Shown here piece after piece: positions 21,601 to 29,639 of a DNA stretch of 64,000 nt. This stretch comes from Micropterus salmoides (lineage: Eukaryota > Chordata > Actinopteri > Centrarchiformes > Centrarchidae), in NCBI RefSeq assembly GCF_014851395.1, contig NW_024041150.1, positions 7,510,208 through 7,574,207 of the forward strand. Reading direction: 5' to 3'. Below the pieces are notes generated by a model. That model ran no database searches and was not told where the DNA came from. It saw only the letters and a list, made by a program, of their open reading frames with translations. The position numbers were made by a program, and so were the translations under genes. Position 1 is the stretch's first letter. The number at the start of each line of letters is the position of its first letter.

Positions 21601-22865
21601 ATTGGCTTCCGATTGGTTTTAGAGTACATTTTAAAATTTTAACCATTACTTACAGAGCCTTGCATGGTCAAGCTCCCTCTTACATCCAGGATCTATTGCA
21701 TACACACATTTCTGGTCGCTCTCTGAGGTCTTCTGGCCAAGACCTTTAAACTGTTCCCAGAACACGATATAAAACTAGAGGTGATCGTGCTTTCTGTGTG
21801 GTGGTTCCAAGGCTCTGGAACTCTCTACCTTTAGACTTGAGAGCCTTGGATTCTGTGGAAACTTTTAGAAAACACCTTAAGACACATCTTTTTAGACAAG
21901 CTTTTAACTAGCCATATAGTTTTGTATTTTAAGTGTTGTTGTAGTATTCTATTTTTTTACTGTGAAGCACTTTGTGACCCCTCTTGTCTGTGAAGGATGC
22001 TATATAAATAAAGTTTACTTACTTACATTGACGTAGGTTGTTTTTCTGCAGGTGAGAAGTGATCATGTTGCTCCGATCTACGTCATCAACCTTCTCATTG
22101 CTGACCTGATTCAGTTCTGCTGCATGATCGTTGAGGTGACACGATCTGAGGATGAGAAGATACTTTTCGTCTTCTCTATTATTCACTTCTCTGCTCTGTT
22201 TGCCAGTGTTTACTTCATGGTCTGCATCGCCCTGGAAAGGTATCTGTCTATCCAGTATGTGTGGAGCTCCTTCTGTCTGAACATTATATTAGTTTATAAC
22301 TCTGAAGCTCCTCAAAGACTTTGTGTCCATCTTGTATTACAGGTATTTGGTCATCGCCCACCCACTGTGGTACCGCTTCAGACGAACCATCAAGACCTCT
22401 GTGGTGCTCTGTGTCCTGGTCTGGATATTTCCTCTTCTGTTTATGTTCATTTGTTCGCATTTTCTTGAGAGTCCAGAGTTAGGCTTTGCCATTCTCTTCC
22501 TCCTTCCCTTCCCACTGTTAATCTTCTTCCTGGTTGGGACCCTCAAAGCCCTGTCTGCTTCCATCTCGGTCCCCTCTGATGAAAAACGACGAATTGTGGG
22601 AATTTTGGTTCTGGTGCTGCTTATTTACACACTGCTGTTCCTGCCCAGAATCATTTGGTTCTTGAAAGTATACAATGAAAAATCTCAGTTTCTAGAAAAC
22701 TATGACTTTAGACTCACCAACCAGTCTTTCATCTTAGTTAGGGTCAGTCCTCTTGCAGACTTGTTCCTGTATGTCTTCATGAGGAAAGGGTTCATAGACA
22801 AGATTTTGGCCTCTGTGTGTTGCTGCAGAATGGACAGAAATGATATCAGCAGTCCACCAGTATGA
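6478..22865 (+). CDS. Class A (rhodopsin-like) G-protein-coupled receptor, three exons
   Basis: Exons 6478-6624, 22052-22239 and 22343-22865 join in frame to 285 codons; introns begin GT and end AG. The ATG has A at -3 and G at +4. The N-terminus is short with two overlapping N-glycosylation sequons (N7, N8). Seven hydrophobic segments follow: TM2 with NLLIAD (D67), TM3 ending in ERY (E111-Y113) followed by LVIAHPLWYRFRR, TM4 with W139, TM5 with P167/P169, TM6 with P213, TM7 with ADLFLY (D251, Y255), then helix-8-like MRKGF and CCC (271-273), a likely palmitoylation site. It should act at the plasma membrane; the ligand is unknown. It resembles teleost receptors annotated as GPR4-like, but I cannot name an orthologue. 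Odd points: no cysteine at the usual start of TM3 (L87), no tryptophan before P213, no proline in the TM7 D/NPxxY position, and a 15.4-kb intron filled with transposons. A partial second copy lies downstream. Confidence 0.85.
6883..6958. repeat. (AAT)n / (GAT)n microsatellite
   Basis: A compound imperfect trinucleotide tract (AAT, ATA, then GAT and GAC units) near the start of intron 1. Confidence 0.8.
7393..8507 (+). mobile_element. Non-autonomous hAT-like element
   Basis: The ends are inverted: TAGGGCTGAA at the left and TTCAGCCCTA at the right, with subterminal GCGATT/AATCGC words on both sides. The flanks 7385-7392 (GCGCAGAT) and 8508-8515 (GTGCAGGT) look like an 8-bp target duplication with two differences. 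Eight-base duplications and this terminus are typical of hAT elements in fish. No transposase domain is seen inside its 1115 bp. Confidence 0.8.
8696..9232 (+). pseudogene. YqaJ-like nuclease of an ISL2EU-type transposon
   Basis: A 178-codon open frame holds TREQSASDLWHNCRKIRFTA, then NYGRANEFRACHQL, then EPWLSASPDGV and VLLEVKCP. This order (Arg/Ser entry motif, GRxNE, PWLxASPDG, LLEVKCP) is the core of the lambda-exonuclease/YqaJ fold, with the metal-binding Asp and the E-x-K of the nuclease motif visible. The usual segment between the SA/F entry and GRANE is shortened and the C-terminal third is missing, so it is probably inactive. The neighbour on the minus strand is a DDE transposase; ISL2EU elements are known to carry this pair. 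The true start is uncertain; the first roughly 55 codons look unrelated. Confidence 0.75.
9672..10412 (-). pseudogene. ISL2EU/Harbinger-type DDE transposase, broken
   Basis: Reading the minus strand from about 10412, the fragments give SVRDQVLMTVMKLKTN, then SLSTVNKIVSYWIDKLE (helix-turn-helix), then TTCIIDCSE with the first catalytic aspartate, and finally an intact frame 9956-9672 with MADRGFTI (second aspartate) and RIHIERAIQHLKVYKI (catalytic glutamate region). Stops and frame changes at about 10010-10270 disrupt it. It is convergent with the YqaJ frame at 8696-9232, forming one transposon remnant of about 1.7 kb. The DDE_4-type motifs are clear; exact termini were not found. Confidence 0.8.
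10541..11868 (-). mobile_element. L2-like LINE fragment, antisense
   Basis: The minus strand encodes reverse transcriptase pieces: GIKGTSLEWFRSHLSDR, VPQGLILGPILF and FHFYADDLQIYLP (the YADD-type catalytic motif) at 11706-11395, and the C-terminal PAYITDLLK-type tail, here TAYITDLLKPHAPSRSLRS, at 11080-10667. The 3' end is at the low coordinate with short CCAAT-type repeats, a usual L2 tail. The segment between about 11090 and 11390 is degraded. It lies inside receptor intron 1. Confidence 0.8.
11885..12068. mobile_element. Putative Tc1/mariner-like remnant
   Basis: The segment around GGTTGCATAAGTATGCACAC and ACTTTGTTGAAGCACCTTTG resembles the leader of a fish Tc1-type element. No transposase or inverted terminus was found. 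It separates two L2 fragments. Confidence 0.35.
12072..12250 (-). mobile_element. Short L2 fragment, antisense
   Basis: This matches two separate parts of the L2 copy at 33.9-34.4 kb: the AGAGCTTTGTAGGTGAGAAG word (33967 region) and the GTGGTGCTGGAGGCCAGGGC word (34321 region), joined after loss of about 250 bp. It is an internally deleted relic. Confidence 0.75.
13061..14695 (+). mobile_element. Full-length Tc1-like transposon
   Basis: Both ends carry an inverted repeat of about 215 bp starting CAGTGGGTACGGAAAGTATT; by eye the two arms differ at only a handful of positions. The element is flanked by TA on each side (13059-13060 and 14696-14697), the target duplication of the Tc1/mariner superfamily. 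It encloses an uninterrupted transposase. The similar arms and open frame suggest a recent insertion, later than the Penelope-like element it interrupts. Confidence 0.95.
13379..14476 (+). CDS. Tc1-like DD34E transposase, apparently intact
   Basis: The frame is open for 365 codons; the natural start is probably the ATG at 13448 or 13457, giving 339-342 residues, the usual Tc1 length. N-terminal paired helix-turn-helix: KELPEELRDRIVARHRSGQG and VPKSTVASIILKWK, with an AT-hook-like GRPAKLS linker, then a second helical set (AELQRCSREM, SKSTITAAIHQSG). The catalytic core shows WSDETK (first D), QQDNDPKH (second D) and NPIEHLW (E), with exactly 34 residues between the second D and the E. The glycine-rich box VKHGGGSIMLWGCFS is present. 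The enzyme would bind the inverted repeats and catalyse cut-and-paste at TA sites in the nucleus. No stop or frameshift is visible. Confidence 0.95.
   Translation: MDLIRKATHLFIRPYSSQCMSEQMRIMRSKELPEELRDRIVARHRSGQGYKKISAALKVPKSTVASIILKWKTFGTTRTLPRAGRPAKLSYRGRRALVREVKKNPKVTVAELQRCSREMGESCSKSTITAAIHQSGLYGRVARRKPLLSARHMKARMEFAKKHLKDSKMVINKILWSDETKIELFGLNSKRYVWRTPGTAHHLSNTVSTVKHGGGSIMLWGCFSAAGTGRLVAIEGKMNAAKYRDILDENLFQSALDLRLGRRFTFQQDNDPKHSAKITKEWLHNNSVAVLEWPSQSPDLNPIEHLWRDLKMAVHQRLPSNLTELERICKEEWQRIPKSRCEKLVASFPKRLMAVLDQKGASTKY
15300..15957 (+). mobile_element. L2-like LINE fragment with internal deletion
   Basis: The frame at 15312-15827 encodes reverse transcriptase domain 0-2 words such as LKPSGSPNDALPPRLFK, LKHAVVQPQIKKPGLD and FRPISKLPFLSKLLEKVV, up to ILETFQS. 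It then jumps to PQGSILGALLFSLYLLPLGS and FHCYADDSQIYVP in another frame (15715 on). The segment that normally lies between FQSGFR and PQGS is lost, so the copy is dead. It ends abruptly against the antisense RTE-like LINE at about 15957. Confidence 0.8.
15958..17640 (-). mobile_element. RTE-like LINE, antisense, internally deleted
   Basis: Minus-strand frames give, from the 5' side, a GC-rich leader (17640-17400), a segment RRKMQ/RRTPEEDARHRRARRA and WRTVRHLRRGK (17190-17000), FKKGDQRVCANYRGITLLSL and EEEQYGFHSGRGTTDLLFTL (16700-16520), then directly VKEFKYFGVLFTSEGRLEQE (16440), and finally the C-terminal RWFGHLVRM and GRPRTRWRDYIS words (16140-16000). The palm segment with the catalytic FxDD box between DLLFTL and VKEFKYFG is deleted. 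The C-terminal pattern suits RTE or Rex/Babar-type fish LINEs; I am unsure of the clade. Confidence 0.75.
17745..18112 (-). mobile_element. L2 3' UTR tail, antisense
   Basis: Read on the minus strand this is the 3' end of the same L2 family as 55870-56420: shared words include the GCAGCAGGAGACA/TGCTGCCCCCGTGT neighbourhood, the (ATT)n-like CTATTGTTATTA stretch and the terminal GGCGCTATATAAATAAAATT. Only the untranslated tail is present. 5' truncation is usual for LINE copies. Confidence 0.75.
18235..19060. repeat. Unclassified repeat with two long hairpins
   Basis: The block is rich in AAACACAG/ACAAAC words. It contains one near-perfect inverted repeat (arms 18371-18395 and 18403-18433, interrupted by a 6-base insertion in the right arm) and one perfect 35-bp inverted repeat (18702-18736 and 18745-18779, 8-base loop). 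No open frame of note. I suspect a fish DNA-element derivative but cannot name it. Confidence 0.6.
19085..19550. other. Unassigned segment
   Basis: Overlapping open frames on both strands (19093-19383 and 19166-19507 plus, 19129-19455 minus) share no recognisable motif. I see no domain and no repeat match elsewhere in the window. Confidence 0.3.
19560..22026 (+). mobile_element. L2-like LINE, long but broken
   Basis: The copy starts in the endonuclease (GHTLDLVLSQGL, then VFVSDHKCILFDL, the SDH motif) at about 19660-19770, passes through the linker (LRRVCRRTERLWKA) and reverse transcriptase (FQSGFRKNHSTETALLR, VLLDLSAAFDTVDH, VPQGSVLGPLLFSLYM, YHCYADDIQLYL at about 20700-21115), and ends with the C-terminal LHWLPIGFRV and PSYIQDLL words near 21600-21700. 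At least five frame breaks or stops inactivate it. Its 3' UTR has CTATATAAATAAAG and ACTT repeats and stops about 26 bp before receptor exon 2. Confidence 0.88.
22052..22239 (+). CDS. Receptor exon 2 (TM2 to start of ICL2)
   Basis: This encodes residues 50-111 plus two bases of R112. It carries TM2 and TM3 and ends inside the ERY motif, with the donor splitting the arginine codon (AG|G). The acceptor is TTTTTCTGCAG ending at 22051; only about 26 bp separate this exon from the end of an L2 LINE. Confidence 0.88.
22343..22865 (+). CDS. Receptor exon 3 (TM4 to C-terminus)
   Basis: The acceptor ATTACAG ends at 22342 after a compact 103-bp intron. The exon completes the ERY arginine and encodes TM4-TM7 and a short tail ending ISSPPV. 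The stop is the TGA at 22863-22865. From about 22741 the sequence is repeated at 29213, where one base more shifts the tail into another frame. Confidence 0.9.
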
Positions 22866-23131
22866 ATGACGACAACATTTCCACAGTCAGCTTCATGTAG
22901 GCAGAGAAAGAGGGAGAGAGAGAGAAAGGGGAGGAAACAGGAGGAGAAATGGAGGCCAATAGAAAGGATAGAGACGAGACAGATCCTGTTATCTACTGAG
23001 ACCATTTCCAATAAGACACCTAACTGTAGAGAACAGGAAGCACTGTTTGGACTCTGCTGTGGGAGAAGTGGCTGCTGGGAAATGTTTTGGTCAACTTGCT
23101 CTGGTTCACTGTGATGGCTTCAACACATGGA

Positions 23132-23137
23132 AATAAA
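23132..23137 (+). promoter_or_regulatory. Polyadenylation signal of the receptor gene
   Basis: AATAAA lies about 270 bp after the stop codon, followed by a T-rich GTGTTTTATTAG stretch. A second AATAAA at 23498-23503 could serve a longer transcript. Both are conserved in the duplicated flank (31760 and 32130 regions). Confidence 0.5.
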
Positions 23138-23626
23138 ATGTGTTTTATTAGTTTGGAGCTGGAAGTTGATGTCTGTCATTATTCTCCTTTAATCCCAGAA
23201 GCAAAGCAGATATTTTAGATGAACTGAGCTCATTCTAGCCGCCTCGCTGTCTTCTTCCTAAATCTTTATTTGGACTGTTGTTTGGATGTTTAACACAGGA
23301 AGAGCATCTCAACACGTCTTTAGCACTTTGTACTTTTTAAGTGTAATTTCTGCTGTTTTAGTGGTAGGCATGCTGCTGTTTAGGATGGAATTCAGAGCAG
23401 CTGTTTTGCAGCAGCTGTTGTGTTTTTGGCAATCTGGATAAAATCTTAAACCACAATTTGTCAGTTTCTATGAAATAGTACTTTTTCTGGAAATCCAATA
23501 AAAATCAGTTTGTAGTCCAAACTGTGAATGTTTGTCTTTGAGCAACTCAGTGAATTAAAAGCTGACAAATGAAGGTTCAACAAAATCTCTGCTGGTTGAC
23601 AAATCTCTGTTGTCTATATGAATATA

Positions 23627-24839
23627 CACTCACCTAAAGGATTATTAGGAACACCTGTTCAATTTCTCATTAATGCAATTATCTAATCAACCAATCACAT
23701 GGCAGTTGCTTCAATGCATTTAGGGGTGTGGTCCTGGTCAAGACAATCTCCTGAACTCCAAACTGAATGTCAGAATGGGAAAGAAAGGTGATTTAAGCAA
23801 TTTTGAGCGTGGCACGGTTGTTGGTGCCAGATGGGCTGGTCTGAGTATTTCACAATCTGCTCAGTTACTGGGATTTTCACGCACAACCATTTCTAGGGTT
23901 TACAAAGAATGGTGTGAAAAGGGAAAAACATCCAGTATGCGGTAGTCCTGTGGGCGAAAATGCCTTGTTGATGCAAGAGGTCAGAGGAGAACGGGCCGAC
24001 TGATTCAAGCTGATAGAAGAGCAACTTTGACTGAAATAACCACTCGTTACAACCGAGGTATGTGGCAAAGCATTTGTGAAGCCACAACACGCACAACCTT
24101 GAGGCGGATGGGCTACAACAGCAGAAGACCCCACCGGGTACCACTCATCTCCACTACAAATAGGAAAAAGAGGCTACAATTTGCAAGAGCTCACCAAAAT
24201 TGGACAGTTGAAGACTGGAAAAATGTTGCCTGGCCTGATGAGTCTCGATTTCTGTTGAGACATTCAGATGGTAGAGTCAGAATTTGGCGTAAACAGAATG
24301 AGAACATGGATCCATCATGCCTTGTTACCACTGTGCAGGCTGCTGGTGGTGGTGGTGTAATGGTGTGGGGGATGTTTTCTTGGCACACTTAGTGCCAATT
24401 GGGCATCGTTTAAATGCCACGGCCTACCTGAGCATTGTTTCTGACCGTGTCCATCCCTTTATGGCCACCATGTACCCATCCTCTGATGGCTACTTCCAGC
24501 AGGATAATGCACCATGTCACAAAGCTCCAATCATTTCAAATTGGTTTCTTGAACATGACAATGAGTTCACTGTACTAAAATGGCCCCCACAGTCACCAGA
24601 TCTCAACCCAATAGAGCATCTTTGGGATGTGGTGGAACGGGAGCTTCGTGCCCTGGATGTGCATCCCACAAATCTCCATCAACTGCAAGACGCTATCCAT
24701 CAATATGGGCCAACATTTCTAAAGAATGCTTTCAGCACCTTGTTGAATCAATGCTACGTAGAATTAAGGCAGTTCTGAAGGCGAAAGGGGATCAAACACA
24801 GTATTAGTATGGTGTTCCTAATAATCCTTTAGGTGAGTG
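23627..24839 (+). mobile_element. Tc1-like transposon with broken transposase
   Basis: Termini are CACTCACCTAAAGGATTATT and its inverse at the right end, with TA flanks (23625-23626 and 24840-24841). The uninterrupted counterpart at about 32250 shows one TA at this place. Length 1213 bp. This family is distinct from the 13-kb Tc1 copy in both terminus and transposase. Confidence 0.95.
23775..24807 (+). pseudogene. Tc1-like transposase pseudogene
   Basis: The protein starts MGKKGDLSNFERGTVVGARW with helix-turn-helix SISQSAQLLGFSRTTISRVY. An in-frame TAG occurs at 23943-23945 (codon 57). The frame resumes with RLIQADRRATLTEITTRYN, the catalytic WPDESRF, and the glycine-rich AAGGGGVMVWG, then shifts near 24385. 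The next frame has FQQDNAPCHK and NPIEHLWDVVEREL, supplying the second D and the E, and a further shift near 24765 leads to the end LKAKGDQTQY. One stop and two frameshifts make it inactive. Confidence 0.92.
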
Positions 24840-25369
24840 TAAAGCCCTGCTGTTACCAGGGAGGCATCCTGCACTTTCAGACCAAATGAAGATTCCTCAC
24901 AGCTCTTAAAGTTTTCAGACTGTTTAGATAAGAATTTGAGGCAGAAGTGGTAAAGTGTGACAGGGACAGTCACAACAGATCAATATCTAATATGACACAT
25001 AAAATATTGTTAATGCAGAAACTCTGTAGACGGAGGTCTGGTGAGTCATTGTTTATTAACAAATAAAAAAAAATAAATAAAAAAAACTTACAGTTCAGTG
25101 GTGAAGGTGGCAGTCTGAGATGAAGAAACAATAATCCAGAAAAAAAAAAAACGGTGAGCACAGACACAGGAAGTGAAATAAGACACAAGGGGAAGAAAAA
25201 CTGAGAAATAAATCATGAAACCAGAAACACAAACATCAACAACATCAGCTTGATTAATTTGTGTGTTTTCAGATACGGTTTGGACAAAACCAACATCAGT
25301 TTCTCCTTTATCAGTAGAAAGACATATTGTTTATTGGTTTATTGTTCAAGTGAAACGTTTTCTCTCATT

Positions 25370-25800
25370 AAATCAACAAGACATTCCTCCACTTTGACTG
25401 AGCCTGTGGGACTTTCAGCAGGACATCAGTGAGCTGTTTTACTGCTCGGACTGCTGCTATATTTTCTGTAAACCACCAGATGGCAGTGTGCCGGCTGAGT
25501 TCGCTGCCCACAAGCTTCAAATCTTTTCTCAGCACAAACCAGAGGAAAGCCCACAAGCTGCATGAAGCTCTGCTCAGCCCACACTGGTTCTGATGGTCCA
25601 GGTCAGTCTGCTTTAGCTAGCAAAGAAGAAAAAGGCCCATAAACAGCTGTAGAACCTGGAGACAATAGTATAGTAAAATACTTTTGTGAATACCTGATCG
25701 ACGGAAACTGTTTCTCCCATCCCATAATCCTGTCCCTGTCCCGCCATCACTGGCTTGGTTTAAAAAGACATATTGTAGGTTATGTTTCCTGCAGGGTGTC
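25370..25800 (-). mobile_element. L1/Tx1-like LINE 3' end, antisense
   Basis: The minus strand matches 40005-40665. Shared coding end: LQYVFLNQ then GSDG/ASDG and TGTG (25800-25735), followed by a shared 3' UTR with the GGTTTACAGAAAATATAGCA word. A 14-bp stretch near 25400 is absent from the 40-kb copy. 5' truncated, as usual for LINE copies. Confidence 0.75.
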
Positions 25801-26817
25801 CACAAGGTCTTAAAATTTTGTTTGTGTTAAGGGCTAAGACCCTCAGACTCTCTGGACGCTTCAGCACGCACCCGGCCTGCCCTCCCGGCAACGCCCTAAG
25901 AATCGATCAGCGCAACAAAGTTTTTGTTTCGCTTGAAGCTACACATGCGAAGTGCCGCGACATCGATTTGTCCCTCAGTTCCAGCAACTTTACTTGTTTT
26001 ATTTTCTCTTTTGTTAAAAGTTATCAGTCCGTTAAGTTAAGTCTAATTCAAGAACGACTAAGTTCCCTTTTAAGCTTTTTCATTGAGCTAACTTCACCGA
26101 GGTCAGATCAGCCACGTGGACTCCCCAGTGGCAACGAAGGACACCTGAAAACAGCTGAATTGCCAGATGGAGGACGGCCAACCCTTGAGGTTTTTCTTCA
26201 GACACGGAGAACCTTGGAGAATCCCCTAGCAAAAAGCCAGGATCGGGATGCTAGCGTGGCACCCGTGCAACAAGCCAAAGCAGGCCACTGACAAGCAGTA
26301 AGACCAAACAAAGCATTCTGTGATCAGGGATGTCAAATAGTGTTAATATTGTCTTTTTAACTCCTAAACTCATAGCTTACTATCATTAGTCTCCTCTGCC
26401 GTATGAGTCAAATGCTTCCCACAATCGAACCTCCATTCTCATTGTTTAGCCATTGTTTATTTCTCTGATGTACCAGCTTTTTATAATCACCTTAGTCAAT
26501 AAATTCACTGTAACCAAGGAATTGTGTGTATTGCCTACTTCTGAGTCCCTGCCAAGAGAATTGACCCTTTAGATATGAGACTGACTGATTTGATTTAAGA
26601 TAACTGAGTGATTATTAACTTACTGATCACTGGTGAATAATTGTATAATTATTAAAAGCTATCTAGAGGCCCGGAGACTCTAGGTTAATATCAACTCCGG
26701 TGGTGCCACTTTCGAAGCAAGAGCTTTTTAGGGATTGATATTTTGTGATTAAAATTCATAATTGGTATTAATTGTCATGAATTTATTAAAATTCATAGGT
26801 AGTTTAGTCATGCTACA
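25801..26817 (-). mobile_element. LTR-like remnant related to the 49-kb insertion
   Basis: On the minus strand 26817-26330 matches 48932-49230 on the plus strand: it starts TGTAGCA, then the GGTGGTGCC/CACTTTCGA word, the AGTGATCAGTAAG/TTAGTTAAC stretch, the AGATTGACTGATTGATTTAA-like word and TGATCACAGAATGC. The plus strand carries AATAAA near 26499. Beyond about 26300 no clear match remains. I take it as a truncated solo LTR of the same family. Confidence 0.6.
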
Positions 26818-27521
26818 GCTCGAACAGGGGAAAGAGTGACACTATGAACACGCAGGGAGACAAACTTACCTGGAAGCACCTGCTTCCCCCTCCCTGAATG
26901 TCCTGCTAGAAAGAACTTTGACAAGCTTACTAATACAAGCGGTTTGAAGCTTTTACAGCTCTGCCGTACGCTGGGTCTGTACAGAGTCAACGGTAGGCTA
27001 CGAGGGGACTCTCTGGGTCGCTACACTTACAGCTCAGCTCTTGGCAGTAGTACGGTAGATTATTTCATTACAGATCTACTTCCATTGTCTCTCAGAGCTT
27101 TCACAGTCCCCTCACACCCCTCTCAGACCACAGCAAAATCACTATCTATCTGAAAAGGGCTCAGTCTAAGTCTGGGGCCCCTAGTGCCTGTGAACTGTTA
27201 TAGCACATACCCATACAGATGGAGCACAGACAGCATGGGGGCGTACCAAAAGGCACTTGAAAATCAAAACATACATGATTTAACTAATTTATTTCTAAGT
27301 GAAACATTTCCCCAGAATAATTCTGCTGTGGACAATATGAGGCCACTCTGAAACAACACCCTGTACTGAAAGTACACCCTAAAAACTAAGAACACAGCAA
27401 GAACCAGCTCTGTGAAACTGAGGAACCCTTAGATCCTAAACAAAACCCAGCAGGATGAATTGGAGATCCAAGATGGAAATACTTGGATTAATCACTTTAG
27501 TGAATTATACAGTAATATTAC

Positions 27522-27550
<29 letters not shown>
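27522..27550 (+). repeat. A29 homopolymer
   Basis: A run of 29 adenines sits in the middle of the I-like LINE, between its endonuclease and reverse transcriptase parts. It may mark the junction of two separate retrotransposed pieces, or be a slippage-prone internal tract. Confidence 0.9.
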
Positions 27551-27552
<2 letters not shown>

Positions 27553-27617
27553 ATGATCAGTAAAAGATATTCACGAAATGGGAAACTCTGGAGGTGATGA
27601 TAAAATACAAAAAGTGA

Positions 27618-28292
27618 ATGTGCCATAAAGATTTGAAACAAACAGCGTTCTTCTCCCAGGGCCAGGGAGTGAGGCAGGGATGCAATCTCAGTCCAATTCT
27701 CTTCAACTTATACATCAATGAATTAGCAAACCAATTAGAGAGCTCCACGGCACCTGGCCTCCTCCTGAACGACACAGAGATCAGAGGTCTGCTGTATGCA
27801 GATGACTTAGTGTTGCTCTCACCTACTAAAGAAGCTTTGCAGCAGCACCTTAACCTCCTTCAGAGATTCTGTCAGACCTGGGCCCTGACAGCAAACACAG
27901 CAAAGACTAAGATAATGATCTTTCAGAAACAATACAGAAATCAGGTTACACACAATTTCTATTTAGACACCACTAAATCACAACACACAAAAATCTACTC
28001 TTCCCTTGGCCTTAACATTACATACACAGAGAACTTCAACATGGCTGTGAAAGATCTGACGGACAAAGCAAGGAGAGCTTTCAATGCAATAAAAAGAAAC
28101 ATTAAAATATATATTCCAATTGAAATCTGGCTTAAAATTTTCCAATTTGTACTAGAACCAATTCTATATGGTAGCGAAATCTGGGGGCCAAAACTTAATG
28201 AATTTGACAAATGGGACAAAACAATCATAGAATCTTTCCATACTGAGTTTTGTAAGAGCATCCTGCAGGTGCAGAGGAAAAAAACCAAATAA
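27618..28292 (+). pseudogene. Reverse transcriptase fragment of the I-like LINE
   Basis: This 224-codon open frame is the longest intact LINE segment here. It starts inside the palm just before QGVRQGCNLSP (the GVRQG-type box B/4), contains the catalytic LLYADDLVLLS and the thumb words NTAKTKIMIFQKQ and YSSLGLNIT. The start methionine is incidental; the real protein began far upstream. It is interrupted at 28290. Confidence 0.8.
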
Positions 28293-29003
28293 CCTGTGCA
28301 GAGCAGAGCTAAAAATACAGAAGAGATCACTTATATTTTACAATCACTTAAAATCAGTTAACCCCCACACATATCACCACAAAGCCCTAACATACCAGGA
28401 GCTGAAACCAGAGAAGAGTCCCCTCAGCCAGCTGGTCCTGAGACTATCTGCAGAAACAAGTTCCCAACAGCCTCAGGACAGCAACACCAACTCAAGCAGA
28501 CCAAACTAAGTTATCAGCAAGCAGAAAGAAAAATATATTGAATACTGGAAAGAAACGACCAAAACACAAAGTAAATTCCAATGTTATCTGACCCTAAAAA
28601 GAGAATTCACACTGACAAATTACCTCAGTACAATAAAATGTCCCAAACTAAGAAAAATGTTGACAACTTACTGAGTGAACACAGCCTGGCCATAGAAAAG
28701 TGGTAGCCACAGACAGAGCTGGCTACCACAAGAGGAGAGACTCTGCTCCCTGTGTGACAGAGCTGCACTTTCTAACCTCATGCCCCAAATACAAAACACT
28801 AAGACAAAAACACTTTGCAAACATTTCCCAAATGTACCCTGAATTCAAATTCATATCAGACACACAGAAACTCCCCTATTTACTGGGAGAAATGCCCAAA
28901 TGTGAAATAATTCAATCAATTATTTATTTATTTTATTGTCTATTAATATACACACGTTACGGTTTTATTTATTTTTAAACACACGCTTACTGTTTTGTTT
29001 ATT

Positions 29004-29009
<6 letters not shown>

Positions 29010-29035
<26 letters not shown>
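29010..29035. repeat. (CA)n microsatellite
   Basis: About 13 CA units in the 3' part of the I-like LINE. Confidence 0.95.
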
Positions 29036-29212
29036 CTCACACTCGCTTTGATTACTTGTTTAATAAAATGTATGGGAGTGATTGTAGTAGTATGATGCTT
29101 TGGCAATATTATTGTTACACATTTATGCCAATAAAGCTAATTTGGGGGGGGGGGGAGAGAGTGTATATGGTTCCGTTGGGTTTTACGTATGATGCACAGC
29201 TTCCTCGATGCA

Positions 29213-29487
29213 GGTTAGGTTGAATCCTCTTGCAGACTTGTTCCTGTATGTGTTCATGAGGAAAGGGTTCATAGACAAGCTTTTGGCCTCTGTGTGTTGC
29301 TGCAGAATGGAAAGGCAAAGATATCAGCAGTCCATCAGTATGAATGATGACAACATTTCCACAGTCAGCTTCATGTAGGCAGAGAAAGAGGGAGAGAGAA
29401 GGGGAGGAAACAGGAGGAGAAATGGAGGCCAATAGAAAGGATAGAGACGAGACAGATCCTGTCATCTACTGAGACCATTTCCAATAA
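29213..29487 (+). pseudogene. Receptor paralogue, truncated last exon (unit B, part 1)
   Basis: The frame from 29214 reads RLNPLADLFLYVFMRKGFID then KLLASVCCCRM, matching residues 245-275 of the receptor. Two coding changes are visible near TM7 (NPLAD for SPLAD, KLL for KIL). After CCRM it diverges because one base more is present: it continues ERQRYQQSISMNDDNISTVS and stops at a TAG at 29372-29374. Nothing upstream of TM7 survives; the LINE tail ends about 60 bp before. The 3' UTR is nearly identical to unit A until the DIRS/Ngaro insertion. Confidence 0.88.
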
Positions 29488-29639
29488 TGGAGTTATGTAA
29501 ACAGGTTCAGGAATATGACCACGCCTCCCTCTTCCCCCTCACTGATTAAACCACCCATGTCCCATCTCACACACCTGCGAAACCAACCACCACCACATAC
29601 ATAAGATTGCCCAAACTCTGTCACTGTCTCAGTTCTCTA

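Larger units (their letters stand above)
22741..24985 (+). repeat. Direct duplication unit A (receptor 3' end and flank)
   Basis: From inside exon 3 to about 24985, excluding the Tc1 insertion, the sequence matches unit B (29213-29487 plus 31639-32370) in the same orientation with few differences. The unit therefore holds about 100 bp of coding sequence, the 3' UTR and roughly 1 kb of flank. The copies are 6.5 kb apart. Confidence 0.9.
26825..29140 (+). mobile_element. I-like LINE, broken
   Basis: Frames encode an endonuclease end (LLQLCRTLGLYRVNGRLRGD and SLGRYTYSSALGSSTVDYFI, about 26940-27090), then after a 29-base A run a reverse transcriptase (QGVRQGCNLSPILFNLYINE and RGLLYADDLVLLSPT at 27670-27830) and a long C-terminal domain (ARRAFNAIKRN, VLEPILYGSEIWGP). 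Stops follow at 28290 and later, with cysteine-bearing remnants near 28770. The 3' end has GCCAATAAAGCTAATTT and a G run. The 5' half of the reverse transcriptase is missing. The clade (I/Nimb-like) is my best guess. Confidence 0.75.

Noticed and set aside
22240..22342. Read-through of the second receptor intron as coding sequence
   Set aside because: The frame is open for a while, but canonical GT-AG sites split the ERY arginine and joining them gives the expected ERYLVIAHPLWY.
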